A stretch of DNA of 36,586 nucleotides from positions 1-36,586 of the forward strand of contig NZ_PDWO01000023.1 in NCBI RefSeq assembly GCF_010211765.1, given 5' to 3'. The notes under the pieces were generated by a model. It was not told the origin of the DNA and did no database searches. It worked only from the letters and a program-made list of their open reading frames with translations. This DNA is from Pseudoxanthomonas kaohsiungensis. Its GTDB lineage: Bacteria; Pseudomonadota; Gammaproteobacteria; Xanthomonadales; Xanthomonadaceae. Positions 15,221 to 23,509 of the stretch are shown here, in pieces. Made by a program: the position numbers and the translations under genes. Numbering within the stretch: position 1 is the stretch's first letter; the number at the start of each line of letters is the position of its first letter.

Positions 15221-15969
15221 CAGCAGCCCCGCTTCCAGGCCAGGTCGTAGGCCCGGCGCAGGCGGGCGAAGTCGGCCTCGACTTCGCCGGCGGCGCGCTC
15301 GCCGCGCAGCTTGAGCAGCGAGCGCAGCAACCGGCGCAGGTTGGCCTCGCGCCAGTGGGTGGCGGGGATGCGCATGCGGCCGCGGTCGAAATCGATCATC
15401 CAGCCGCGGCCGTTGCCGTCGAACAGCAGGTTGTGCGCGTTGAGGTCGGCGTGGTCCAGGCCCTCGCGGTGGAAGCGGGCGACCAGCCTTCCGGTTTCCT
15501 CCCAGGGCGCACCGTTGCCGGCCACCAGGGCGCGGTCGGCCAGCGAGCGCACGTCCATCAGCCGCTCCAGCAGGATCGCGGCGCGGTACTGGAAGCCGTC
15601 GCGGACGTAGCTGGCCGCCAGCGGGCGCGGCACCGGCAGGCCGCGGCCGAGCAGTTCGCGCATCAGCCGGAACTCGGCGAAGCTGCGCGTGTGCGAGGCC
15701 CCGCGCCAGAGGTAGGCATCGCGGCTGAAGCGCGCGGCCAGGCCGCCGCGCAGGTAGTGGCGCAGCACCGCCGGACCGAACGGCGCATCGACGAACCAGG
15801 CCCCACCACGCCCGCCGGAGCCCACCGGCCGGGCGCGCTCGCCCCAGGCCGCCGGCGAGAACAGGTGGGCGCCGGCTTGCCGCAGTCGTTCGCGGTCGAA
15901 GAGAATGGCCCCGTACCCGCTCTCGGCGCGGTACGGCGTCAGGGCTTCGCTGGCGTCAAAGGCGACCAT
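15220..15969 (-). CDS. kdkA: 3-deoxy-D-manno-octulosonic acid kinase (KdkA)
   Basis: KdkA phosphorylates the Kdo residue of lipid A-Kdo during LPS inner-core assembly at the cytoplasmic membrane face. The protein is 249 residues, the usual length, and begins [14 protein letters not shown]. Kinase motifs are HADLNAHN (D175, N180; catalytic loop) and MIDFDRG (D193; the DFG-like metal ligand). [12 protein letters not shown] and KLRGER near the end are also family-typical. The family start is the ATG at 15969. TAGACT ends 7 bases before it, suggesting a leaderless message. It heads the run through moaE and the YVTN propeller. Confidence 0.93.
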   Translation of the reverse strand: MVAFDASEALTPYRAESGYGAILFDRERLRQAGAHLFSPAAWGERARPVGSGGRGGAWFVDAPFGPAVLRHYLRGGLAARFSRDAYLWRGASHTRSFAEFRLMRELLGRGLPVPRPLAASYVRDGFQYRAAILLERLMDVRSLADRALVAGNGAPWEETGRLVARFHREGLDHADLNAHNLLFDGNGRGWMIDFDRGRMRIPATHWREANLRRLLRSLLKLRGERAAGEVEADFARLRRAYDLAWKRGC

Positions 15970-15976
15970 CCGCACG

Positions 15977-15982
15977 AGTCTA
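15977..15982 (-). promoter_or_regulatory. Candidate -10 box of the kdkA-moa operon
   Basis: TAGACT on the minus strand, preceded by TTGT, ends 7 bases before the kdkA ATG. A good -35 is not visible, and any upstream element would lie inside the divergent glycosyltransferase gene because only 29 bases separate the two starts. Confidence 0.4.
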
Positions 15983-15998
15983 ACAACACCTGCCAGCG

Positions 15999-17048
15999 AT
16001 GCGCCCCCCACTCTGCCTGCTGCGCCTGTCCGCCCTCGGCGACGTGACCCACGTCGTGCCGCTGGTGCGCACCTTGCAGCGCGCCTGGCCCGGCGCGGAG
16101 GCGACGCCCCCGCTGCACTGGATCATCGACCCGGCCGGCTTCCGCCTGCTGGAGGGCCTCGAGGGCGTGGTCTTCCATGTCTACGACAAGCGCAGCGGCC
16201 TGGCCGGCATGCGCGCCCTGCGTGCGGCGCTGCCGGCGCAGCCGTTCGCGGCGCTGCTGCAGATGCAGGTGGCGTTCCGCGCCAACCTGCTGTCGGCCTA
16301 CATCCGCGCCGAGCGCCGGATCGGCTACGACCGCTCCCGCTCCAAGGACCTGCACGGGCTCTTCATCAACGAGCGCATCCCCGACCGCCCGGGCATCCAC
16401 GTGCTCGATGCGATCGGCAGCTTCTGCGAGCCGCTGGGGCTGCGCCAGGCCGAAGTCACCTGGGACCTGCCGGTGCCGGAGGCGGCGCGCGAATGGGCGC
16501 GAGCGCAGTGGCCCGACGACGGCACCCCGGTGCTGATGATCTCGCCCTGCTCCAGCCACGTGCGCCGCAACTGGTATCCCGACCGCTACGCCGCCCTGGC
16601 CGACCACGCCGCTTCGCGTGGCTGGCGGGTGGTGCTGTGCGGCGGGCGCAGCGAACTGGAACGCAGCACCGCCGATGCGATCGTGGCGGCGATGCGCGCG
16701 CCGGCGCTGGACCTGGTCGGCAAGGACACGCTCAAGCAGTTGCCGGCGCTGCTCGCCCGCGCCGACCTGCTGGTCACCCCCGACTCCGGGCCGATGCACA
16801 TCGGCAACGCGATGGGCACCCGGGTGCTGGGCCTGCACGCGGCCAGCAACCCGGCGCGCAGCGGCCCCTACTCCGACCGGCGCTACTGCGTGGACCGCTA
16901 CGACGACGCCGCACGCAAGTACCTGGGCAAGCCGGCGTCGGCGCTGAAGTGGGGGACCAAGATCGAGCACGACGGAGTCATGGAACTGGTCACCGTGGAC
17001 GATGCGATCGATGCGTTCGAACGCTACCGCGCCGACCACCGCCGCTGA
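15999..17048 (+). CDS. Glycosyltransferase family 9 (heptosyltransferase-like)
   Basis: This 349-residue enzyme has the GT9/RfaF fold. The N terminus [18 protein letters not shown] is the family opening. [21 protein letters not shown] matches the middle motif, and [22 protein letters not shown] is the nucleotide-sugar-binding C-terminal motif. Family members add heptose to LPS inner core, consistent with the divergent Kdo kinase next door; the exact acceptor is not determinable. Its start lies 29 bases from the kdkA start. Confidence 0.9.
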   Translation: MRPPLCLLRLSALGDVTHVVPLVRTLQRAWPGAEATPPLHWIIDPAGFRLLEGLEGVVFHVYDKRSGLAGMRALRAALPAQPFAALLQMQVAFRANLLSAYIRAERRIGYDRSRSKDLHGLFINERIPDRPGIHVLDAIGSFCEPLGLRQAEVTWDLPVPEAAREWARAQWPDDGTPVLMISPCSSHVRRNWYPDRYAALADHAASRGWRVVLCGGRSELERSTADAIVAAMRAPALDLVGKDTLKQLPALLARADLLVTPDSGPMHIGNAMGTRVLGLHAASNPARSGPYSDRRYCVDRYDDAARKYLGKPASALKWGTKIEHDGVMELVTVDDAIDAFERYRADHRR

Positions 17049-17078
17049 CCAGGCGCGGCCGGCGCCGGGCCCGGGCGC

Positions 17079-20000
17079 GTGAGCTCGTTGCCATCACCGC
17101 GGGGCGGGCAAGCGCCCTCGCCGCTTCCCGGTACGGCCGTCCTCGCCCTGTTCGTGGTCTCCGGCTTCGCCGGCCTGGTCTACCAGTCGCTGTGGTCGCA
17201 CTACCTGGGCCTGGTCCTCGGCCATGCCGCCTACGCGCAGAGCCTGGTGCTGGCGATCTTCATGGGCGGGATGGCGCTGGGTGCGTGGTGGGTGGCGCGC
17301 CGCGGCCGGCACTGGGCGCGCCTGCTGCGTGCCTACGCCATCGCCGAGGCCGCGATCGGCGTGCTGGGCCTGGCCTTCCATCCGCTGTTCCTGGGCTACC
17401 TGGGCCTGTCCGAGGTGGTGCTGCCGGCGCTCGGCGGCGGTCTCGCCGGACGGCTGTACCCATGGCTGGGCGCGGCACTGCTGATCCTGCCGGCCTGCCT
17501 GCTGCTGGGCGCGACCTTCCCGCTGCTCAGCGCCGGCTGGCTGCGCGCCGGCGGCGGCCAGGCGGCGCGTGCCGGCCACGACGCGCGCGTGCTCGGCGGC
17601 CTGTACTTCGCCAACAGCCTCGGCGCCGCGCTGGGTGCGCTCGGCGCGACCTTCCTGCTGCTGCCGCGGCTGGGCATGCCCGGGGCGCTGGCCGTCGCCG
17701 GCATAGCCAACCTGGCCGTCGCCGCGGTGGCCGCCTGGTTGTCGCTGCGCCATGAACTGTCGCACGTACCCGCGGCGGCGCCCACCGGCCCGTCACGCGC
17801 CGATCCGTCCGATGGGCCCGCTGCCGCGGCGGACGGCGCTGGCAGGCCGCAGCGCACGCGGCAGGTACGCGCGGTGCTGTGGATCGCGCTGGCCTCGGGG
17901 GCGTGTTCGTTCGTCTACGAGATCGGCTGGATCCGCCTGCTCAACCAGGCCCTGGGGACCACCCTGCACAGCTTCGAGCTGATGCTGGCCGCATTCCTGC
18001 TCGGGCTGGCGTTCGGTGGCGCCTGGGTGCAGCGGCGCGCGGCGCGCCTGCACGATCCGCTGCGGGTGGCCGCGCTGGCGCAGGTGGCGATGGGCGTGGC
18101 CGCGTTGCTGTCGCTGCTGGCGTTCGCCCATTCGTTCGACTGGACCGCGGCACTGGTGCAGTCGCTGTCGCGCACCGATGGCGGCTACCGGCTGTACCTG
18201 CTGGGCAGCGCCGTGATCGCGATGGCGGTGATGCTGCCGGCGGCGTTCTTCGCCGGCATGACCCTGCCGCTGTTCACCCTGGCGCTGCTGCGCGACGGCG
18301 CCGGCGAGGCCGCGATCGGCCGGTTGTACGCGGCCAACACCCTCGGCGCGATCGCCGGCGTGCTGCTGATGGTGCACGTGCTGGTGCCGCTGGCCGGCGT
18401 GCGCGCCGGGATCATGCTGGCCGCCGCCGTCGACGTGCTGCTCGGCTTCTGGCTGCTGGCGCATGCGCGCGGCGAGCTGGCGCCGCGGCGCGTGGGCGGC
18501 ATGGTCCTGGCCGCCGTCGCCGCGTTCGTGCTGGTGCTCGGCTGGGGACGGCCGGATCCGCGCACGCAGCTGTCGGGCGCGTTCCGCACCGGCTTCGCCC
18601 GGCTCGACGGCGCGCTGGAGGTGCCGTTCCTGCGCGACGGCAAGACTGCCACGATCGGCGTGGCCCGCTCGCCGGCGCAGGGCACGCTGTCGCTGCTGAC
18701 CAACGGCAAGTCCGACGGCGCGATGTCGGCCTCGATCGACGGCCCACCGGCCGGCGACGAACTGACCATGGTCACCCTCGGCGCGCTGCCGCTGGCCCTG
18801 CACCCGCAACCGCGGCAGGTCGGCGTGATCGGCCTGGGCCTGGGCCTGACCACCCATACCCTGCTCGGCAGCGACCGGGTCGAGCGGGTGGAGACGGTGG
18901 AGATCGAGCCGGTGGTGCATGCAGCCGGCACGCGCCATTTCGCCGCGCGCATCGGCCGCGCGCTCGACGACCCGCGCTCGCATATCCACTTCGACGATGC
19001 GCGCCACTTCTTCTCCAGCCACCGCCGGCGCTACGACGTCATCGTTTCCGAGCCGTCCAATCCGTGGGTGAGCGGGGTGGCGAGCCTGTTCACCACGCAG
19101 TTCTATGTGTTCCTGCGCGGGCACCTGGCCGAGGACGGAATCCTGGTGCAGTGGCTGCAGACCTACGAGATCGACGACGCGCTGCTGGCGCCGATCATCG
19201 CCGCGCTGCTGGAAGGCTTCCCCGATGCACAGGTGTACCTGGCGCAGGACAACGACCTGGTCGTGGTCGCCTGCCGCCAGCGCTGTCCGGACCCGGATGC
19301 GCGACGGCTGCACGCGGGCGCGGCGCTGTCGCGCGAAACCGCGCGCGTCGGCCTGGACGGCGATGCGGCGCTGCCGCTGCGCCGGATCGGCGGCCGCGCG
19401 CTGCTGCAAACCTACGTGCGCGCGCTGCAGGCGCAGCCGCACAGCGACTTCCACCCGTTGGTGTCGTTGCAGGGCCCGCGCACGCGCTTCCGCGGCGACC
19501 GCGCCGATACCCTGCAGCGGCTGGCCGACAACGGCCTGCCGGTGTTGGACCTGCTCGAAGGCCGCACGCCGCCCCCGGCGTCGCAGCCGGCGCGCGCGCT
19601 GCCCGGCCACGGCCTGCTGCTGGCGCGCGATCGCGCGATCACGCTGGCCGCCGCACTGCGCGACGGCACCCACGCCAGCACCCTGGCCTTGCGCGAACGC
19701 GATGCGCCCGCCGCCGAGCCGCAGCTGCAGGCCCTGCTCGGCCTGTCACGCGGGCCGGTCGTCGATCCGGCGACCTGGGCCGTGGCGGCTTCGGCGATGG
19801 CGATGGCCACGCTCGGTCCGCTGCCGGCGGCGGACCTGCGCGGGGTCTGGATCGAACCGGCGTGGATCGACCCGGCGCTCCAACCCGAACCGGTACGCCG
19901 GATGCTGGCCATGTACGCGGCCGCGGCAGCGCGCGATGCCGCGGCCATGCGCACCACCGGCGAAGCGGTATTGCAGCTGCCGCAGGCGCTGCCGGCCGAG

Positions 20001-20225
20001 GTCCAGGAGCAGGCGCTGCTGGTGGCCCAGCTCGGCGCGATCGGCATGGGCCGCGCGGCCGACGTGGAGCGCCTGCATGCCGGCTACGGGGTGGCGCTGC
20101 CGCACAGCCCTGCCCTGCGCATGGTCAGGCACATGGTGCGCATCCGCGCGCTGGAAGACGTGGACCGCGAGCGCCGCGCAGGCGCGGCGGCGGGCGGCGA
20201 TCAGGGCGTCGAACCGCCGCGGTAG
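17079..20225 (+). CDS. Fused membrane/spermidine-synthase-like protein
   Basis: This is a 1048-residue protein with three parts. Residues 1 to about 490 are polytopic membrane (MFS-like), with a polar loop near 230-265. Residues about 500-740 form a spermidine-synthase-like Rossmann domain: VIGLGLGLTTHTLL is the nucleotide-binding loop, ETVEIEP the acidic strand end and HFDDARHFF the DDA motif. The catalytic aspartate motif of true synthases is replaced by VSEPSNPWVSG, so polyamine synthesis is doubtful. Residues about 740-1048 are an Ala-rich helical tail. The GTG start has a weak ribosome site. The end overlaps the convergent DUF6165 gene by 25 bases. Confidence 0.82.
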   Translation: MSSLPSPRGGQAPSPLPGTAVLALFVVSGFAGLVYQSLWSHYLGLVLGHAAYAQSLVLAIFMGGMALGAWWVARRGRHWARLLRAYAIAEAAIGVLGLAFHPLFLGYLGLSEVVLPALGGGLAGRLYPWLGAALLILPACLLLGATFPLLSAGWLRAGGGQAARAGHDARVLGGLYFANSLGAALGALGATFLLLPRLGMPGALAVAGIANLAVAAVAAWLSLRHELSHVPAAAPTGPSRADPSDGPAAAADGAGRPQRTRQVRAVLWIALASGACSFVYEIGWIRLLNQALGTTLHSFELMLAAFLLGLAFGGAWVQRRAARLHDPLRVAALAQVAMGVAALLSLLAFAHSFDWTAALVQSLSRTDGGYRLYLLGSAVIAMAVMLPAAFFAGMTLPLFTLALLRDGAGEAAIGRLYAANTLGAIAGVLLMVHVLVPLAGVRAGIMLAAAVDVLLGFWLLAHARGELAPRRVGGMVLAAVAAFVLVLGWGRPDPRTQLSGAFRTGFARLDGALEVPFLRDGKTATIGVARSPAQGTLSLLTNGKSDGAMSASIDGPPAGDELTMVTLGALPLALHPQPRQVGVIGLGLGLTTHTLLGSDRVERVETVEIEPVVHAAGTRHFAARIGRALDDPRSHIHFDDARHFFSSHRRRYDVIVSEPSNPWVSGVASLFTTQFYVFLRGHLAEDGILVQWLQTYEIDDALLAPIIAALLEGFPDAQVYLAQDNDLVVVACRQRCPDPDARRLHAGAALSRETARVGLDGDAALPLRRIGGRALLQTYVRALQAQPHSDFHPLVSLQGPRTRFRGDRADTLQRLADNGLPVLDLLEGRTPPPASQPARALPGHGLLLARDRAITLAAALRDGTHASTLALRERDAPAAEPQLQALLGLSRGPVVDPATWAVAASAMAMATLGPLPAADLRGVWIEPAWIDPALQPEPVRRMLAMYAAAAARDAAAMRTTGEAVLQLPQALPAEVQEQALLVAQLGAIGMGRAADVERLHAGYGVALPHSPALRMVRHMVRIRALEDVDRERRAGAAAGGDQGVEPPR

Positions 20226-20608
20226 TCCTGGTACGACTTCTCCTCGACATAGGCCGAGCCCAGGGCGAGGTTGATCTCCTTCTTCACCCGCGCGCGCTCG
20301 TCGTTCTCGAAGTACACGCTGCGGGCCAGGCGCACGAATTCCTCGTCGAACTCGCCGGCCTTCTCCTTGACCCGGATGGCGTCCTCGATGTCCCACAGGC
20401 GCTCGTTGACGGCCTTCAGCTGCGCGCGCAGCTTGGCGATATCGCCGCCGGCGGCCGGATGCTGCATCCAGGAGTGCTCCAGCGCGGACAGTTCCTTGCG
20501 CACGTTGGCCAGCTTGGCCGCGTCGGTCATGCGCTCGGACTTGATCTGCAGGATCGAGATCTTGTCGAGCAGTTCGCCGAAGGATACGGGGACCTGGATT
20601 TCGGACAT
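20201..20608 (-). CDS. DUF6165 family protein
   Basis: This 135-residue soluble protein begins MSEIQVPVSFGELLDKISIL. It is rich in charged helices (KSERMTDAAKLANVRKELSA, then KLRAQLKAVNERLWDIEDAI), suggesting a helical coiled-coil bundle. RSVYFENDERARVKKEIN and SYQDYR near the end are the conserved tail. To my knowledge relatives often occur near LPS or polysaccharide genes, and LPS genes lie about 4 kb away here. No biochemical function is known. Its 3' end overlaps the end of the giant membrane protein tail to tail. Confidence 0.75.
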   Translation of the reverse strand: MSEIQVPVSFGELLDKISILQIKSERMTDAAKLANVRKELSALEHSWMQHPAAGGDIAKLRAQLKAVNERLWDIEDAIRVKEKAGEFDEEFVRLARSVYFENDERARVKKEINLALGSAYVEEKSYQDYRGGSTP

Positions 20609-20825
20609 GGGGCAGGCGCAGGGACGAGGGGCGGCCAGTCTAGCGCCAGGCGGCGGGGTGGTCGCGTGAGGCTGGGATGGCGGGGTCCGGACGAAAGCCG
20701 GACGGCGACATTGTCCGGCGGCGCGCGAGCCGCGGCTGGCACTTCGACGTCGAGGGAAGTGCAATGGGCCCCATCACTCACGACGCGGCCGTCTCGGTGC
20801 ATTGGAGCACGAGCCGGGGAGCCGG

Positions 20826-21228
20826 GCGGGGGCGGCTTCGCCGTACAAACCGGGTGCGCCGGTTCATCGAACCCTTGGGTTTCTGCCGAACACCGAACGC
20901 AGCCTTGGCGGCGGCCTTGCAGCAACGCATTGAGGACACTGGGTCGCTTGGGGGCGGGAGGGATTCACTCGGCCCCTGCGGGGCCTCGCCCTACGGGCGG
21001 CTTCGCCGTGCAAACCGGCTGCGCCGGTTTGTCGAACCCTTGGGTTCCTGCCGAACACCGAACGCAGTCTTGGCGGCGGCGTTGGAACAACGCATCGAGG
21101 ACTCTGGGGCGCTTGGGCGGGAGGGATTCACTCGGCCCCTGCGGGGCCTCGCCCTTCGGGCGGTGGCTGCGCCACCGTGCAAACCGGCTGCGCCGGTTTG
21201 TCGAACCCTTGGGTTCAAATCCCTCCCT
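20826..21228. repeat. Hairpin-chain tandem repeat (165-169 bp unit)
   Basis: About 2.3 copies of one unit; the motif CAAACCGG recurs at 20846, 21011 and 21180. Each unit is a string of short perfect hairpins. In the last copy these are GGCCCC-TGC-GGGGCC (21134-21148), CGCCC-TTC-GGGCG (21150-21162), GGTGGC-TGC-GCCACC (21162-21176), AAACCGG-CTGCG-CCGGTTT (21181-21199) and GAACCC-TT-GGGTTC (21203-21216). The array ends in GGGTTCAAATCCCTCCCT (21211-21228), which is the tRNA-Ser T-arm sequence with one change. Bases 20609-20825 hold the DUF6165 upstream region and nothing else I recognise. Confidence 0.88.
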
Positions 21229-21285
21229 GATACGAACCTTCGATGAAGGGATGCAGGGTCGGGGGAACTTGCTGGCCTGGAAAAT

Positions 21286-21376
21286 TGGCGGAGAGGGAGG
21301 GATTCGAACCCTCGAGGCGCTATAAACGCCTGCCTGATTTCGAGTCAGGTACATTCAACCGCTCTGCCACCTCTCC
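21286..21376 (-). tRNA. tRNA-Ser(CGA)
   Basis: The acceptor GGAGAGG pairs with CCTCTCC, and CCA is encoded. The anticodon stem-loop CCTGA-CTCGAAA-TCAGG gives anticodon CGA (codon UCG). A long variable arm (CAGGCGTTTATAGCGCCTCG) is typical of class II tRNA-Ser. The T arm is AGGGTTCGAATCCCT. Confidence 0.96.
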
Positions 21377-21404
21377 GCGGTCCCCGGCATGGCCGGGGGC
21401 GTGA

Positions 21405-21433
21405 ATGATACGGGGCCGGCCCGCGTCCGACAA
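21405..21433 (-). promoter_or_regulatory. Promoter of tRNA-Ser
   Basis: On the minus strand, TTGTCG (21428-21433) and TATCAT (21405-21410) are separated by 17 bases and point into the tRNA about 28 bases away. Both match the sigma-70 consensus at four or five of six positions. Confidence 0.65.
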
Positions 21434-21571
21434 GCCGTCGCTACCCGCTCAACCCGCGTGGGGTCCCCGCCGATACCGACCATGAAGGGGCCGGCCGCAT
21501 CGCCTTGCCGGCTGGCCTGTCCGCCCGGATGATCGCGTATGCATCCTTGAAGCCCCAGCCACTGGGAAGAC

Positions 21572-22276
21572 ATGATCGAATTCGGACACCTGACCCACGT
21601 CGGCCTGCGCCGGCAGCTCAACGAAGACACCTATTACGGGGATGGCGAGCTCGGCCTGTGGCTGGTGGCGGACGGGATGGGGGGACATGCGTGCGGCGAG
21701 GTCGCCAGCGCGCTGGCGCGGGAAACCATCGTGCGCGAGATCCGCAGCGGCACGCCGCTGACCCAGGCCATCCGCATCGCCGACGAGGAGATCATCCGCG
21801 TGTCGCGCCGGCGCAACGACGCCCTGCCGATGGGCACCACGGTGGTCGCCGCGCGCGTGCAGGGGCAGCGCTTCGAGGTGGCCTGGGTCGGCGACAGCCG
21901 GGCGTACCTGTGGCGCGAGGGCAAGCTGGCCCAGCTCAGCCAGGACCACAGCTACGTCCAGGACCTGATCGCGCAGGGCACCCTGACCCCGGAACAGGCG
22001 CGCTCCCACCCGCACCGCAACGTGGTCACCCAGGCGCTGGGCGTGACCGACCCCAACCACCTGAACGTGTCGACCATGGCCGGGGAACTGCGCCCGGGCA
22101 TGCAGCTGCTGCTGTGCAGCGACGGGCTGACCGAAGAAGTGGACGACCGGCACATCGCCCAGACCCTCGGCGAACCGGACTGCAGTGCCCAGGAATGCGT
22201 GGACACCCTGGTCGCCGCGGCCCTGGACGGCGGCGGTTCGGACAACGTCACCGCGGTGCTGGTGCGCTGCCAGTAG
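21572..22276 (+). CDS. PP2C-family protein serine/threonine phosphatase
   Basis: This 234-residue cytoplasmic Mn/Mg-dependent phosphatase has all the acidic metal-site motifs in order: NEDTYY (near residue 18), VADGMGGHACGE (residues 33-44), WVGDSRAYLWR (about 108-118), CSDGLTEEV (about 180) and GSDNVTAVLV near the end. GGGAAGA precedes the ATG. It resembles the Stp/PrpC branch, which reverses Hanks-type kinase phosphorylation; no such kinase gene is in the window. It faces dnaQ convergently with a 23-base gap. Confidence 0.93.
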   Translation: MIEFGHLTHVGLRRQLNEDTYYGDGELGLWLVADGMGGHACGEVASALARETIVREIRSGTPLTQAIRIADEEIIRVSRRRNDALPMGTTVVAARVQGQRFEVAWVGDSRAYLWREGKLAQLSQDHSYVQDLIAQGTLTPEQARSHPHRNVVTQALGVTDPNHLNVSTMAGELRPGMQLLLCSDGLTEEVDDRHIAQTLGEPDCSAQECVDTLVAAALDGGGSDNVTAVLVRCQ

Positions 22277-22299
22277 CCGGCCGTCGCGGCCGCCCCGGC

Positions 22300-23031
22300 T
22301 CAGCCGACGGCCGCTTCCACCACCAGCGGCTCCACCACCTCGTCCCATAGCGTGCGGCCGGCCTTCTTGCGCAGGGTCGCCAGGCGGCGCAGGTGCGCCT
22401 CCTGCTCCTCGGCCGCGGCCACGATGCGCGGGCGCTCGCCGGCCACCGGCATGAAGCTCACCACGGCGGCCGGTCGCGAGGCCGGCTGCGCCTCGGCGAA
22501 ACCGATCTCTTCCTGCCCCGACGTCAGGGCGACGTAGACGTCGGCGAGGATCTGCGCATCGAGCAGCGCGCCGTGCAGCTGGCGATGGGAGTTGTCCACG
22601 CCCAGCCGCTTGCACAGCGCATCGAGCGAGTTGCGCTGCCCGGGGAAGCGCTCGCGCGCCAGCAGCAGGGTGTCGACCACGGTGGCGCGGTCGAGGATGC
22701 GTCCGTAGTGGCTGCCGGCGCGCGACAGTTCCGAGTCGAGGAAGCCCAGGTCGAATGCCGCGTTGTGGATGATGAGTTCGGCACCGTCGATGTATTCGAG
22801 GAACTCGTCGACCACGTCCTCGAACACCGGCTTGTCGGCGAGGAACTCCAGGGTCAGTCCGGTCACCTCCTGGGCGCCGGGCTCGAAGTCGCAGTCGGGC
22901 TTGAGGTAGCGGTGGAAGTTGCGGCCGCTGGGGCGGCGTTCGAGTAGCTCGACGCAGCCGATTTCGACCACGCGGTTGCCCTTCTTCCACTCCAGGCCGG
23001 TGGTTTCGGTATCGAGGATGATCTGGCGCAT
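22300..23031 (-). CDS. dnaQ: DNA polymerase III epsilon subunit (proofreading exonuclease)
   Basis: This 243-residue 3'-5' exonuclease of the replicative polymerase has Exo I DTETTG (D7, E9), Exo II HNAAFDLGFLD (D94) and Exo III HGALLDA (H153, D158). After the catalytic domain, QEEIGF (from residue 173) matches the QxxLxF-type clamp-binding motif, followed by a flexible linker and the helical alpha-binding tail (RRLATLRKKAGRTLWDEVV). It starts 6 bases after the rnhA stop, in the same transcript, as a same-strand neighbour rather than the divergent arrangement of E. coli. Confidence 0.95.
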   Translation of the reverse strand: MRQIILDTETTGLEWKKGNRVVEIGCVELLERRPSGRNFHRYLKPDCDFEPGAQEVTGLTLEFLADKPVFEDVVDEFLEYIDGAELIIHNAAFDLGFLDSELSRAGSHYGRILDRATVVDTLLLARERFPGQRNSLDALCKRLGVDNSHRQLHGALLDAQILADVYVALTSGQEEIGFAEAQPASRPAAVVSFMPVAGERPRIVAAAEEQEAHLRRLATLRKKAGRTLWDEVVEPLVVEAAVG

Positions 23032-23037
23032 GCGCGG

Positions 23038-23490
23038 TCAGTGTACCGCGCTGGCGTCGCGCACCTGCTGCGCCGCCAGCCGCGCGAGCTCGTCGACCCG
23101 CTCGTTGTCCGGATCGCCGTTGTGGCCCTTGACCCAGCGCCAGTCGATCCGGTGGCGCGCGGCGGCGGCGTGCAGCCGCTCCCACAGGTCGCGGTTCTTG
23201 ACCGGGTCGCCGCCGGCGGTCTTCCAGCCGCGCCGTACCCAGCCGGGCATCCACTCGGTGATCCCCTGGCGCACGTACTGCGAATCGGTCTGCAGCATCA
23301 CCTCGCAGGGCTCGCTCAAGGCTTCCAGGCCCATGATCGCGGCCATCAGCTCCATGCGGTTGTTGGTGGTCCCCGGCTCGCCGCCGGCGAGCTCGCGCTC
23401 GTGGGCGTTGTAGCGCAGCAGCGCGGCCCAGCCCCCGGGTCCGGGGTTGCCCAGGCAGGCGCCGTCGGTATGGATCTCGATCTTCTTCAT
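23038..23490 (-). CDS. rnhA: Ribonuclease HI
   Basis: This 150-residue enzyme degrades RNA in RNA-DNA hybrids. The catalytic residues are D9 ([11 protein letters not shown]), E47 (NNRMELMA), D69 (LQTDSQYV) and D133 (NERVDELAR), with H123 in KGHNGD. The basic protrusion helix ([20 protein letters not shown]) is complete. The length matches E. coli RnhA. AGGGA precedes the ATG, 19 bases after the methyltransferase gene. Confidence 0.96.
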   Translation of the reverse strand: MKKIEIHTDGACLGNPGPGGWAALLRYNAHERELAGGEPGTTNNRMELMAAIMGLEALSEPCEVMLQTDSQYVRQGITEWMPGWVRRGWKTAGGDPVKNRDLWERLHAAAARHRIDWRWVKGHNGDPDNERVDELARLAAQQVRDASAVH

Positions 23491-23509
23491 TGCATCCCTG
23501 TCATTGCAT

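Noticed and set aside
20677-21246. 189-codon frame in the hairpin array
   Set aside because: It encodes the repeat three times with no start signal; the hairpins explain the sequence better.
17879-21325. 1148-codon frame overlapping the giant membrane protein and the repeat array
   Set aside because: Arg/Ala/Gly-rich shadow of the real frame; the repeat region extends it only because GC-rich DNA lacks stops.
21211-21376. Phage or genomic-island att site at tRNA-Ser
   Set aside because: The partial tRNA copy is inverted and only about 80 bases away, and no integrase is encoded nearby.
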